Origin: DATBLQ01 sp036555325
GTDB taxonomy: Bacteria; Pseudomonadota; Alphaproteobacteria; Rhizobiales; Aestuariivirgaceae
Direction: 5' to 3'
DNA length: 16,795 nucleotides
Assembly (NCBI GenBank): GCA_036555325.1
Contig: DATBLQ010000015.1
Location: 1 to 16,795, forward strand
This document shows, piece by piece, positions 1 to 6,145 of the stretch; position 1 is the stretch's first letter; each line of letters opens with the position of its first letter. The notes under the pieces were generated by a model. It worked only from the letters and a program-made list of their open reading frames with translations. It made no database searches and was not told the origin of the DNA. A program made the translations under genes and the position numbers.

Positions 1-40
1 GCCTGAGGACCATACAATAGCGCACTGCATCTTCCTTGCC

Positions 41-769
41 TTAACCTGTGAAGTAGCGACCAAGTTCGCCGGGGTAAATCGGATAAGACGCTGTTTGCTC
101 AATTATGGCGCGATATAAGTTTGCGAGAGAGTTACCCTTTATTGCAGTCACCGACGCGGGGTGCGTGTGGGGCTTTTGAGCAAAAAACCAGTCTTGCTCC
201 AATATGCACAGTCCGTGGAGGTGACTTCTTTGCTGGCCGGAGAGCCCTTCGATCTTTGCCTGTGTTTTCTGCATAGTCGAACCTAAACCTGTTTTCCTTG
301 CAGCAATCACATAGGTTCTCGGAGCCAAATCGAGTTCGATTGAGAGAAAACTTCCCATATCAGAATGATTAGGAGCTATATAACTCTTCCTGCGGGCGAT
401 ATGCCTCAGTCGGGCAATAGATTTCAACGTGTCAGAGAGACCACGATTGGTAAGAGTAGTTTTTACTTCAATAGTCGCGTACACACATTCACATGGGAAA
501 ATTCCGACTGCGTGAGTTAGAAGCGGGGCATTGAATACATGATCATATATGATGATGTCTTGTTGATTGCTAATAGCTCCATCCGCATTTACTAGAAAGC
601 CGGTACCAAGAGAGAAGCGCTTAGGTAACAATTGGGTAAGCACGTTAGATACAAGATTTTCCAAGGCTCGGCCTTTTTCGGCCGAATGAGGAATAAGATT
701 AATCTGCTTGCGTCCCAAAGCAGCTATCTCTTGCAGTATCGCAAGATACGTTAGATGCGTCGGAGCCAC
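41..769 (-). CDS. DUF6602-like protein, putative PD-(D/E)XK nuclease fold
   Basis: This is a 242-residue soluble protein with no signal peptide or membrane segment. Its N-terminal half resembles DUF6602 proteins: a 'KGRALENLV' helix (Glu37), 'LPKRFSLGTGF', 'SNQQDIIIYD' (Asp71) and 'ATIEVKTTL' (Glu101-x-Lys103). The order Glu, Asp, Glu-x-Lys is what PD-(D/E)XK nuclease folds show; catalysis itself is inference. The only in-frame start at this end is GTG (769-767), with a poor ribosome binding site (GGGA about 14 bases upstream). Base composition is clearly more AT-rich than recJ and glpX to the right, and the gene lies just past the 3' end of a tRNA, so it is probably acquired. Family assignment is from recalled motif patterns. 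The cellular role is unknown; members of this family are often carried on mobile or defence-rich DNA. Confidence 0.7.
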   Translation of the reverse strand: MAPTHLTYLAILQEIAALGRKQINLIPHSAEKGRALENLVSNVLTQLLPKRFSLGTGFLVNADGAISNQQDIIIYDHVFNAPLLTHAVGIFPCECVYATIEVKTTLTNRGLSDTLKSIARLRHIARRKSYIAPNHSDMGSFLSIELDLAPRTYVIAARKTGLGSTMQKTQAKIEGLSGQQRSHLHGLCILEQDWFFAQKPHTHPASVTAIKGNSLANLYRAIIEQTASYPIYPGELGRYFTG

Positions 770-893
770 TGTGCGTTATCGTCCCAATGTTATTTCAAAG
801 AGCCTCGAATAGTAATAGTTGTTCACTTTTTCTACTTGCTTCACGAACAGGCCATCCGAAGTGGTCATCCAACTCATCGGCGGTATCCGATTG

Positions 894-968
894 TGGCGCG
901 CCCTACGGGAATCGAACCCGTCTTTGCAACGTGAAAGGCTGCCGTCCTAACCGATAGACGAAGGGCGC
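894..968 (-). tRNA. tRNA-Glu (anticodon TTC), CCA encoded
   Basis: The reverse strand folds as a standard cloverleaf. The 7-bp acceptor stem is GCGCCCT/AGGGCGC. The anticodon stem is GCAGC/GTTGC with one G-T pair, around the loop CTTTCAC (anticodon TTC). The T arm is ACGGG-TTCGATT-CCCGT. The discriminator base is G and CCA follows directly in the genome (894-896). The 3' end points left, towards the AT-rich DUF6602-like gene, so this is a plausible attachment site for an integrated element. No second copy of the tRNA 3' end was seen within bases 1-893. Confidence 0.95.
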
Positions 969-988
969 GCATCTGGGCTAAGGGCCTC

Positions 989-1017
989 TCTATAGGGAGG
1001 TTCGCCTTAAGTGGCAA
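989..1017 (-). promoter_or_regulatory. Probable sigma70-type promoter of tRNA-Glu
   Basis: On the reverse strand, TTGCCA (1017-1012) is followed after exactly 17 bases by TATAGA (994-989). Transcription would start near 982, about 14 bases before the mature tRNA 5' end. A near-palindrome, CCTCTCTATAGGGAGG (985-1000), overlaps the -10 element. It has no T-run, so it was not called a terminator for recJ. Confidence 0.55.
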
Positions 1018-1059
1018 GCTTGGGCAGAAGCCACGAGCTCCATCTTCGTCGGGCGCCCC

Positions 1060-2955
1060 TCACGCTCTTACCTCCGCGACATCGTCGATCATCAGCTGCA
1101 CCCGGCGCGATCCGTTCCAGTCGTCCGCCACCAGCTTGCCGGCGACATGCAGCGGAAGCTGGCGCTCCGACAGCAGCAGCTCGCCCATGGGAGTGAAAAG
1201 CGAGCGGAACGCGATCGCCTTGAGCCGAGCGCCGTCCGGGCCTTCGATCGTGCAGCGCACATGGTCGGTTCCGGCACCGTCGGCGAAGAGCACCCGATGC
1301 GCCGGAAAGGCGAAGACCGGCGATGGATTGCCCGTCCCATAGGGTCCCGCCTTCTCCAGAAGCTCGACGAGATCGTAGGAAGCCCCGCGCGCCGTGAGCG
1401 CGCCGTCGATCGGCATCACGTTGCGCATGCGTGCCTCCGAAAGCGCCTGCGCGAATCTCTCCTCCAGAAACGCCCGCAGCTCGCCAAGCTTGGCGCGCTC
1501 GACCGTCAGGCCCGCGGCCATGGCATGGCCGCCCCCCTTCACCACGATGCCGGCCTCCGCCGCCGCTCTCACTGCCGAACCCATATCGAGTCCGTTGATC
1601 GAACGCCCCGAGCCCGATGCCACGGGCTCGCCGGGCCCATAGCCCAGCGCAATGCTGGGCAGGTTGAAGCGCTCCTTGAGACGCGCGGCCACGAGCCCGA
1701 GGACGCCGGGATGCCAGCCTTCGCCCGCAACAATAATCGCCGCAACCTTTCCCTCTTGGCCGAGCGACGCCTCCGCCTCGTTCGATGCCTCCTCGAGAAC
1801 CCTCCACTCGATCTCCTGCCGCTCGCGATTGAGCCGCTCGAGCTCGATTGAAATCGCCATCGCCTCGCCGCGCTCCTCGGTCAGCAAGAGGTCGAGCGCC
1901 TTGAGCGCGTGGCCCACCCTGCCCGCCGCATTGAGCCGCGGGCCCAAAAGATAACTCGCCGCATAGCTGTCCGGCCGCCGCTTCAGCCGTGCCACATCGG
2001 CAAGCGCGGCCAGGCCGACATGGCTGCGGGTGCCCAGCACTTTCAAGCCTTGTGTGACAAAAGCGCGATTGAGACCGACGAGCGGCACCACATCGCAGAT
2101 GGTTCCGAGCGCCACGAGATCGAGAAGGGCCAAAAGATCGGGTTCCGGTCGCCGCGCATAGTAGCCGCGCTCGCGCAGGATCCGGTTGGTGGAGGCGATG
2201 AGGCAAAGGGTAACCCCCGCCGCCGACATGAACCCGAGCCCCGAAAGATCATCCTGCCGGTTGGGATTGATCAGCGCCTCGCAGTGAGGCAGCGTTTCGC
2301 CCGCCTGGTGGTGATCGACGATGAGCGTGTCCATGCCGAGCTTCCCCGCCAGCAGCATCGGCTCGTGCGCCATCACTCCGCAGTCCAGCGTGATGAGCAG
2401 CGCCACGCCCTTCTCCTTCATGCTTTCAATCGCCGCGCTGCTTGGGCCATATCCTTCAATCAGCCGGTCGGGGATGTGTACAAAGGCATCGCTGCCGACG
2501 CTGCGCAGGAATCGAACGAGCATCGCGCTCGACGTCACGCCGTCGACGTCATAGTCCCCGATGATCCCGATGCGCTCCGATCCCATGATGGCAGCCGCCA
2601 GACGCTCTCCGCCCTTGTCGAGATCGTTGAGCTGCGAGGCCTGCGGCATCATCTCGCGCAAGGTGGGATTGAGGTGGCGCAGCGCTTCGTCGGCGGAAAC
2701 TCCCCTGCCCGCCAGCACCCGGCCCAGAATCTCCGGCAAATCGTGGCGTTGCGAAATGGTGAGGGCCGCACGCCCGTCCGCAAGCCGCGCCATCCAGCGC
2801 CGGCCCGTCACCGAACGTTCGACATTCAGAAAACTCTGATGGTCAGGCGTGATCAGAATCCTCTCTCTTCCGGTTCTTGATCCATCGGATCGTGCCGGTG
2901 GCCGAGCGCATGACCACCGTCTCGGTTTCCGTCCACTGCTTTTCGAATCGCACAC
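1060..2955 (-). CDS. recJ: Single-stranded-DNA-specific 5'-3' exonuclease RecJ
   Basis: RecJ degrades single-stranded DNA 5' to 3' in recombination, mismatch and base-excision repair. Numbered from the longest frame, the DHH phosphoesterase motifs are clear: DYDVDG (134-139), LDCG (190-193), DHH (214-216), later GPRLNAAGR, then the DHHA1-type 'SGSGRS' and 'GGGHAMAAG' segments. The C terminus carries the OB-like domain. Family similarity begins only at 'FLNVERSVTGRRW' (residues 42-54). The first 32 or so residues are an alternate reading of the glpX 3' end, so the 2955 ATG is an outer limit. The true start may be a non-standard codon next to the glpX stop (ATT 2859 or CTG 2856, just after GAGAGG), GTG 2811, or ATG 2793. 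It lies directly downstream of glpX and is probably translationally coupled to it. The product call is firm; the start is not. Confidence 0.93.
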   Translation of the reverse strand: MCDSKSSGRKPRRWSCARPPARSDGSRTGRERILITPDHQSFLNVERSVTGRRWMARLADGRAALTISQRHDLPEILGRVLAGRGVSADEALRHLNPTLREMMPQASQLNDLDKGGERLAAAIMGSERIGIIGDYDVDGVTSSAMLVRFLRSVGSDAFVHIPDRLIEGYGPSSAAIESMKEKGVALLITLDCGVMAHEPMLLAGKLGMDTLIVDHHQAGETLPHCEALINPNRQDDLSGLGFMSAAGVTLCLIASTNRILRERGYYARRPEPDLLALLDLVALGTICDVVPLVGLNRAFVTQGLKVLGTRSHVGLAALADVARLKRRPDSYAASYLLGPRLNAAGRVGHALKALDLLLTEERGEAMAISIELERLNRERQEIEWRVLEEASNEAEASLGQEGKVAAIIVAGEGWHPGVLGLVAARLKERFNLPSIALGYGPGEPVASGSGRSINGLDMGSAVRAAAEAGIVVKGGGHAMAAGLTVERAKLGELRAFLEERFAQALSEARMRNVMPIDGALTARGASYDLVELLEKAGPYGTGNPSPVFAFPAHRVLFADGAGTDHVRCTIEGPDGARLKAIAFRSLFTPMGELLLSERQLPLHVAGKLVADDWNGSRRVQLMIDDVAEVRA

Positions 2956-3805
2956 CCTTGAGCAGCGAGCCGTCCGTCACCCCCGTCGCCGCAAAGATGA
3001 CATCGCCGGACGCCATCTCGTGCAGCTCGAGCTTCTTGTTGAAATCGGCGATACCCATTTTCTCCGCCCGCGCCTTCTGTTCGGGGTTCTTCGTCTGCAG
3101 CCGTCCCTGCATCTGTCCGCCGGTGCAGCGCAGGGCCGCTGCCGCCAGAACACCCTCCGGCGCGCCGCCGATGCCGAGATAGATGTCGATGCCGGTTTCC
3201 TCCGGGTTCGTGGTGTGAATGACGCCCGCCACGTCGCCATCCGTGATGAGATGAACCGCTGCGCCGGTTTCGCGCACGCGGGCGATCAACTCCGCATGGC
3301 GCGGCCGGTCGAGGATGCAGGCAGTGATCTCGTTCGGGCGCACCCCCTTCGCCTTGGCGAGCGCTTTGATGTTCTCCTGCGGAGAGCGGTCCAGATCGAC
3401 CACGCCCTGCGGATAGTTGCCGCCAATCGCGATCTTGTCCATGTAGGTATCGGGCGCATGCAGCAAACTGCCCGAATCCGCCATGGCGATCACCGCGATC
3501 GCGTTGGGCATGGCCTTGGCACAAAGCGTCGTTCCTTCCAGGGGATCGAGCGCAACATCGGTATGCCAGCTGCCGCCGCCGCCCACCTTTTCACCGATAT
3601 AGAGCATCGGCGCCTTGTCGCGCTCCCCTTCGCCGATCACCACCAGTCCATCGACCACCATGATCTGATTGAGCGCCTGCCGCATGGCGTCGACGGCGGC
3701 CTGATCGGCTGCCTTCTCATCTCCGCGTCCTCGCCAGCGCGCCGCGGCAATCGCCGCCGCCTCGGTCACGCGCGCGATTTCGATCGTCAGCATGCGGTTG
3801 AGCAT
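2843..3805 (-). CDS. glpX: Class II fructose-1,6-bisphosphatase / sedoheptulose-1,7-bisphosphatase GlpX
   Basis: This cytosolic metal-dependent sugar bisphosphatase serves gluconeogenesis and, in autotrophs, the Calvin cycle. The protein is 320 residues, normal for GlpX. It begins 'MLNRMLTIEIARVTE'. Family motifs are 'AADQAAVDAMR' (metal-site Asp34), 'GEGERDKAPMLYIGE' (58-72), 'DPLEGTT' (87-93) and a C-terminal 'FAATGVTDGSLLKGV'. The frame is open for about 98 further codons upstream, but the ATG at 3805 was chosen because homology starts there and GGAGA sits at a proper distance. The stop at 2843 abuts recJ, so the two form an operon. In many alphaproteobacteria the homoserine dehydrogenase gene hom sits just upstream; here it does not. 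Confidence 0.95.
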   Translation of the reverse strand: MLNRMLTIEIARVTEAAAIAAARWRGRGDEKAADQAAVDAMRQALNQIMVVDGLVVIGEGERDKAPMLYIGEKVGGGGSWHTDVALDPLEGTTLCAKAMPNAIAVIAMADSGSLLHAPDTYMDKIAIGGNYPQGVVDLDRSPQENIKALAKAKGVRPNEITACILDRPRHAELIARVRETGAAVHLITDGDVAGVIHTTNPEETGIDIYLGIGGAPEGVLAAAALRCTGGQMQGRLQTKNPEQKARAEKMGIADFNKKLELHEMASGDVIFAATGVTDGSLLKGVRFEKQWTETETVVMRSATGTIRWIKNRKREDSDHA

Positions 3806-4042
3806 TATCGAGTCTCCGGTCGTCCACTGTCTTAGAACATGCGCGAGCAAAGCGTAAGGTGCTTGGGAGATGTTATCGGCAGGACCGAACCCCGGCCGGC
3901 TCACTGGAGCCTCCGGTTTAAGAAGGAGGAGGAGCGCTGCCGCCCTGCGGATGAGGGCAAAACAGCTGTTTTTTAAAACATGCAGAGCGGCAACGCTCCA
4001 CCCGACGTTTTTACCCCTGGATACGCGACATTCCCTAACGTT

Positions 4043-4065
4043 CCTTATGGAGGAAACCTCCAAGG
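4043..4065. repeat. Strong short hairpin
   Basis: TGGAGG (4048-4053), an AAA loop, then CCTCCA (4057-4062) make a 6-bp stem. It is extended by CCT (4043-4045) with AGG (4063-4065) across a two-base bulge. There is no T-run on either strand. It could be a leftover terminator or a structured leader; nothing nearby decides. Confidence 0.5.
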
Positions 4066-4141
4066 AGTTTCGGTAATCACCCGGTGGGCGGCAGAGCACG
4101 TAGTTCGCTCCGTCGGGCGTATCTCTAGAGGCTTCCCCAAC

Positions 4142-4164
4142 CCCTCGACTGTCAGCATCGAGGG
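4142..4164. repeat. Inverted repeat (7-bp stem)
   Basis: CCCTCGA (4142-4148) is complementary to TCGAGGG (4158-4164) across a 9-base loop. It sits among other inverted repeats in the glpX-narK1 gap and has no T-run, so it was not called a terminator. Confidence 0.45.
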
Positions 4165-4177
4165 CTCAAGGCGCCGG

Positions 4178-4229
4178 CCTTCCCCCCGCTGATGGCGCCA
4201 TCCGGCTGGCGCTCCTTCACGGGGGAAGG
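4178..4229. repeat. Nested palindromic intergenic element
   Basis: CCTTCCCCC (4178-4186) pairs with GGGGGAAGG (4221-4229). The loop contains a perfect 12-bp palindrome, GATGGCGCCATC (4191-4202). C-rich/G-rich arms of this kind are common in intergenic repeats of Hyphomicrobiales genomes. Copy number here is unknown from one window. Confidence 0.5.
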
Positions 4230-4330
4230 TGAACACTCCTACCCAAAGAGAAAATACCTGTCAAGGAAAATATGCAGGATAGGAGGATTTTTTGACGGAC
4301 CGTTCCGGGGGCAAGCTTCGCTCTACACCT

Positions 4331-4423
4331 CGTCATGCCCTGACCGCCGCGAGAAGCGGCGTGATCCGGGCGTCTCTCGCACCACCTGACAAAGAGATGT
4401 GAGGATCAAGTCCGGCCATGACG
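4331..4423. repeat. Long inverted-repeat element with CGTCATG ends
   Basis: The element starts CGTCATGCCC and ends GGCCATGACG, so its two ends are near-perfect inverted copies. The inner sequences (TGATCCGGGC and GAGGATCAAGTCCGG) also resemble each other in inverted orientation. This closely matches a dispersed alphaproteobacterial intergenic repeat type that I recall, with a core like GGATCAAGTCCGG-CATGACG. An inner hairpin GCCGC-GAGAA-GCGGC is visible at 4346-4360. Confidence 0.6.
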
Positions 4424-4436
4424 GTTGGACCGACAA

Positions 4437-4466
4437 AGGATGCATCCTCCCCCTTGTGGCAGGGAG
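4437..4466. repeat. Palindrome plus CTCCC/GGGAG hairpin
   Basis: A perfect 12-bp palindrome, AGGATGCATCCT (4437-4448), runs into CTCCC...GGGAG arms (4447-4451 with 4462-4466) around a TTGTGG loop. The motif 'CTCCCCCTTGTGG' is typical of short intergenic repeats in Hyphomicrobiales. Confidence 0.4.
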
Positions 4467-4655
4467 AATGATGTTTGACGCTGTTTCTTCGTGTAGCACG
4501 GCAGCGCATGACCCGGACCGCCCGCGCAATTAGTCTTCAAATCACGGTTGCTGAGAGTCCGCGGGCCCATGTTGCGGATCCGATGTTCAATCTCGAAGAC
4601 GTTGCAATACAGATTGCCGTTCACTGACGGCCTTCCACAGTCATTACCTTTAGGG

Positions 4656-4669
4656 TTGATCTGGATCAA
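4656..4669 (+). promoter_or_regulatory. FNR/Anr-type box upstream of narK1
   Basis: TTGAT-CTGG-ATCAA matches the FNR consensus TTGAT-N4-ATCAA at every defined base. Its centre (4662.5) would be at -41.5 for a start near 4704, with a -10-like TAGTCT at 4691-4696. That is the classic class II activator geometry. It predicts low-oxygen induction of the whole nar operon by an FNR/Anr/FnrL-type regulator. No clear NarL/NarP or NarR site was identified beside it. Confidence 0.85.
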
Positions 4670-4690
4670 ATCCCAATATCGATGAATCGG

Positions 4691-4704
4691 TAGTCTTCTG
4701 TGAA
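4691..4704 (+). promoter_or_regulatory. Predicted -10 element and start region of nar operon promoter
   Basis: TAGTCT (4691-4696) lies about 22 bases after the FNR box, where a -10 hexamer belongs in a class II FNR promoter. There is no good -35 hexamer, as expected for an activator-dependent promoter. A transcript starting near 4704 would exclude the GTG at 4700 as a narK1 start and so supports the ATG at 4727. Confidence 0.5.
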
Positions 4705-4726
4705 GTATGGAGCGAAAGGGGCCAGA

Positions 4727-6124
4727 ATGGTGAATGACCCTGCCATTCAAGCACAGAGGCAAGCACTTTGGCTGTCAACGCTCGCCTTCACAGTCTGCTT
4801 CGCAGTGTGGACGATTTTTTCAATTATCGGCCTTCAGATTAAGAAGGATCTTGGCCTCAGCGATACGCAATTCGGGCTGTTGGTCGGCACTCCTATCCTG
4901 ACCGGAAGTCTCATTCGCCTGGTGCTTGGAATCTGGGCCGATCAATACGGAGGTCGGATCGTCTATATGGGCGTAATGCTGGCAGCATCGATCGCTACTT
5001 GGCTGCTTACCTTCGCTTACGACTATCCGACCTTTCTTCTTGCCGCGCTTGGCGTCGGCATCGCCGGCGGGTCGTTTGCCGTAGGCATCGCTTACGTTTC
5101 GCGTTGGTATCCTAGAGAGAAACAGGGAACTGCACTTGGAATTTTCGGTGCAGGTAATGTTGGCGCTGCGGTTACCAAATTTCTCGCTCCGCTTGTTATG
5201 GTGGCATTCGGATGGAAAATGGTCGCACAGCTCTGGGCCGTCGGCCTCGTTGTTATGGCTCTCGTTTTCTGGTTCGGTACCAAGGACGATCCCGAGCTGC
5301 AGAAGCGGCGCGAGGCGAGACAACGGCCAGAACCCCTTTCCGCAATACTCAAGCCGCTCATGAGGCTCCAGGTGTGGCGGTTCTCGCTTTATTACTTCTT
5401 TGTCTTCGGCGGCTTTGTGGCGCTAGCACTCTGGCTGCCGCGTTACTATGTCGGCGTCTATGGGCTGGACATTGTCAGCGCCGGCTGGCTTGGCGCTGCA
5501 TACTCAATTCCAGGATCACTATTTCGCATACTCGGTGGGACACTGTCCGATAAGTACGGCGCACGCCGTGTCATGTACTGGACTTTTCTTGGTTCAGTTG
5601 CCTGTACTTTCCTGCTGTCGTACCCAGCGACGCAATACATAGTCAGCGGCATTGAAGGCCCCATTGAGTTCAGGGTCGCTATCGGATTCATCCCCTTTAC
5701 TATCCTCACCTTCACGCTCGGCTTCTTCATGAGCTTTGGCAAGGCCGCCGTCTACAAGCACATCCCTGTCTATTACCCCGGTCGCGTGGGGCCAGTTGGC
5801 GGTGTTGTGGGACTGATTGGCGGGCTTGGCGGATTCATTCTTCCGATCGCATTTGGCATGATGAACGATTTCGTTGGCGTGTGGACGAGCTGTTTCATGC
5901 TGCTCTTTGGTATCGCCAGTGTATCGTTGCTGTGGATGCATGCGGCAGTATTGCACATGCAGAAGCAGCGCATGCCCGAGCTTGCAATCCCTCAATATAT
6001 ACCCGAGGTCGATATTCTGGGGTCGGTTCTTCCGGCGCGCGGCGCTGCACCAGCGCCAGCTGCAACGACATTGACGAAGCGTTCAGCCCCCGAAGTCATT
6101 CCGGCTGAAGTCGGAACACGCTGA
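4727..6124 (+). CDS. narK1: Nitrate/nitrite transporter, NarK1 type (MFS)
   Basis: This is an inner-membrane major facilitator protein of 465 residues with about 12 membrane helices. It belongs to the nitrate/nitrite porter family; NarK1-type members are thought to import nitrate with protons and start the supply before nitrite accumulates. Substrate-binding arginines are in place in helix 2 (Arg64, 'GSLIRLVLG') and helix 8 (Arg267, 'GSLFRILGG'). Both Gly-rich nitrate signature regions are visible (about 108-146 and 332-370). The ATG at 4727 follows GAAAGGGG at proper spacing; an in-frame GTG at 4700 would fall at or before the predicted transcript start. After the last helix there is a roughly 55-residue hydrophilic tail rich in Ala and Pro. 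The frame runs on past the TGA stop, through seven sense codons, straight into narK2 without a frame change. Confidence 0.93.
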   Translation: MVNDPAIQAQRQALWLSTLAFTVCFAVWTIFSIIGLQIKKDLGLSDTQFGLLVGTPILTGSLIRLVLGIWADQYGGRIVYMGVMLAASIATWLLTFAYDYPTFLLAALGVGIAGGSFAVGIAYVSRWYPREKQGTALGIFGAGNVGAAVTKFLAPLVMVAFGWKMVAQLWAVGLVVMALVFWFGTKDDPELQKRREARQRPEPLSAILKPLMRLQVWRFSLYYFFVFGGFVALALWLPRYYVGVYGLDIVSAGWLGAAYSIPGSLFRILGGTLSDKYGARRVMYWTFLGSVACTFLLSYPATQYIVSGIEGPIEFRVAIGFIPFTILTFTLGFFMSFGKAAVYKHIPVYYPGRVGPVGGVVGLIGGLGGFILPIAFGMMNDFVGVWTSCFMLLFGIASVSLLWMHAAVLHMQKQRMPELAIPQYIPEVDILGSVLPARGAAPAPAATTLTKRSAPEVIPAEVGTR

Positions 6125-6145
6125 GCAAATAATAAAGGGACGACA

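Larger units (their letters stand above)
3806..4655. other. Gene-free divergent intergenic region rich in palindromes
   Basis: No convincing protein gene was found in this 850-base stretch; the open frames are short, lack family signatures and mostly lack ribosome binding sites. It separates leftward glpX from rightward narK1. Near glpX there is a perfect 14-bp palindrome, AAAACAGCTGTTTT (3959-3972), followed by two more Ts, and a small hairpin GAGCG-GCAA-CGCTC (3985-3998). Further right lie several hairpins and repeat-like elements, listed separately. A glpX promoter must lie here, but no pair of -35/-10 elements was clear enough to call. Confidence 0.6.

Noticed and set aside
985..1000. CCTCTCTATAGGGAGG as a recJ terminator
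   Set aside because: No T-run follows on the reverse strand, the palindrome has mismatches, and the TATAGA within it fits the tRNA promoter better.
1007..2206. Leftward 399-codon open frame overlapping recJ
   Set aside because: Arg/Gly/Ala-rich low-complexity translation typical of an out-of-frame shadow; recJ in the other frame has all family motifs.
3959..3974. AAAACAGCTGTTTT followed by Ts as an intrinsic terminator
   Set aside because: The stem is AT-rich and the perfect palindrome leaves no proper loop, and there is no rightward gene before it to terminate.
3806..4099. N-terminal extension of GlpX to the ATG at 4099
   Set aside because: The extra 98 residues show no GlpX similarity, while ATG 3805 has a proper GGAGA and gives the normal family length.
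4700..4726. GTG at 4700 as the narK1 start
   Set aside because: It lies at or before the predicted transcription start of the FNR promoter and adds nine residues without family similarity; ATG 4727 has a good ribosome binding site.
4045..4762. Short open frames on both strands in the glpX-narK1 gap
   Set aside because: They run through palindromic repeats and the nar promoter and have no domain signatures.
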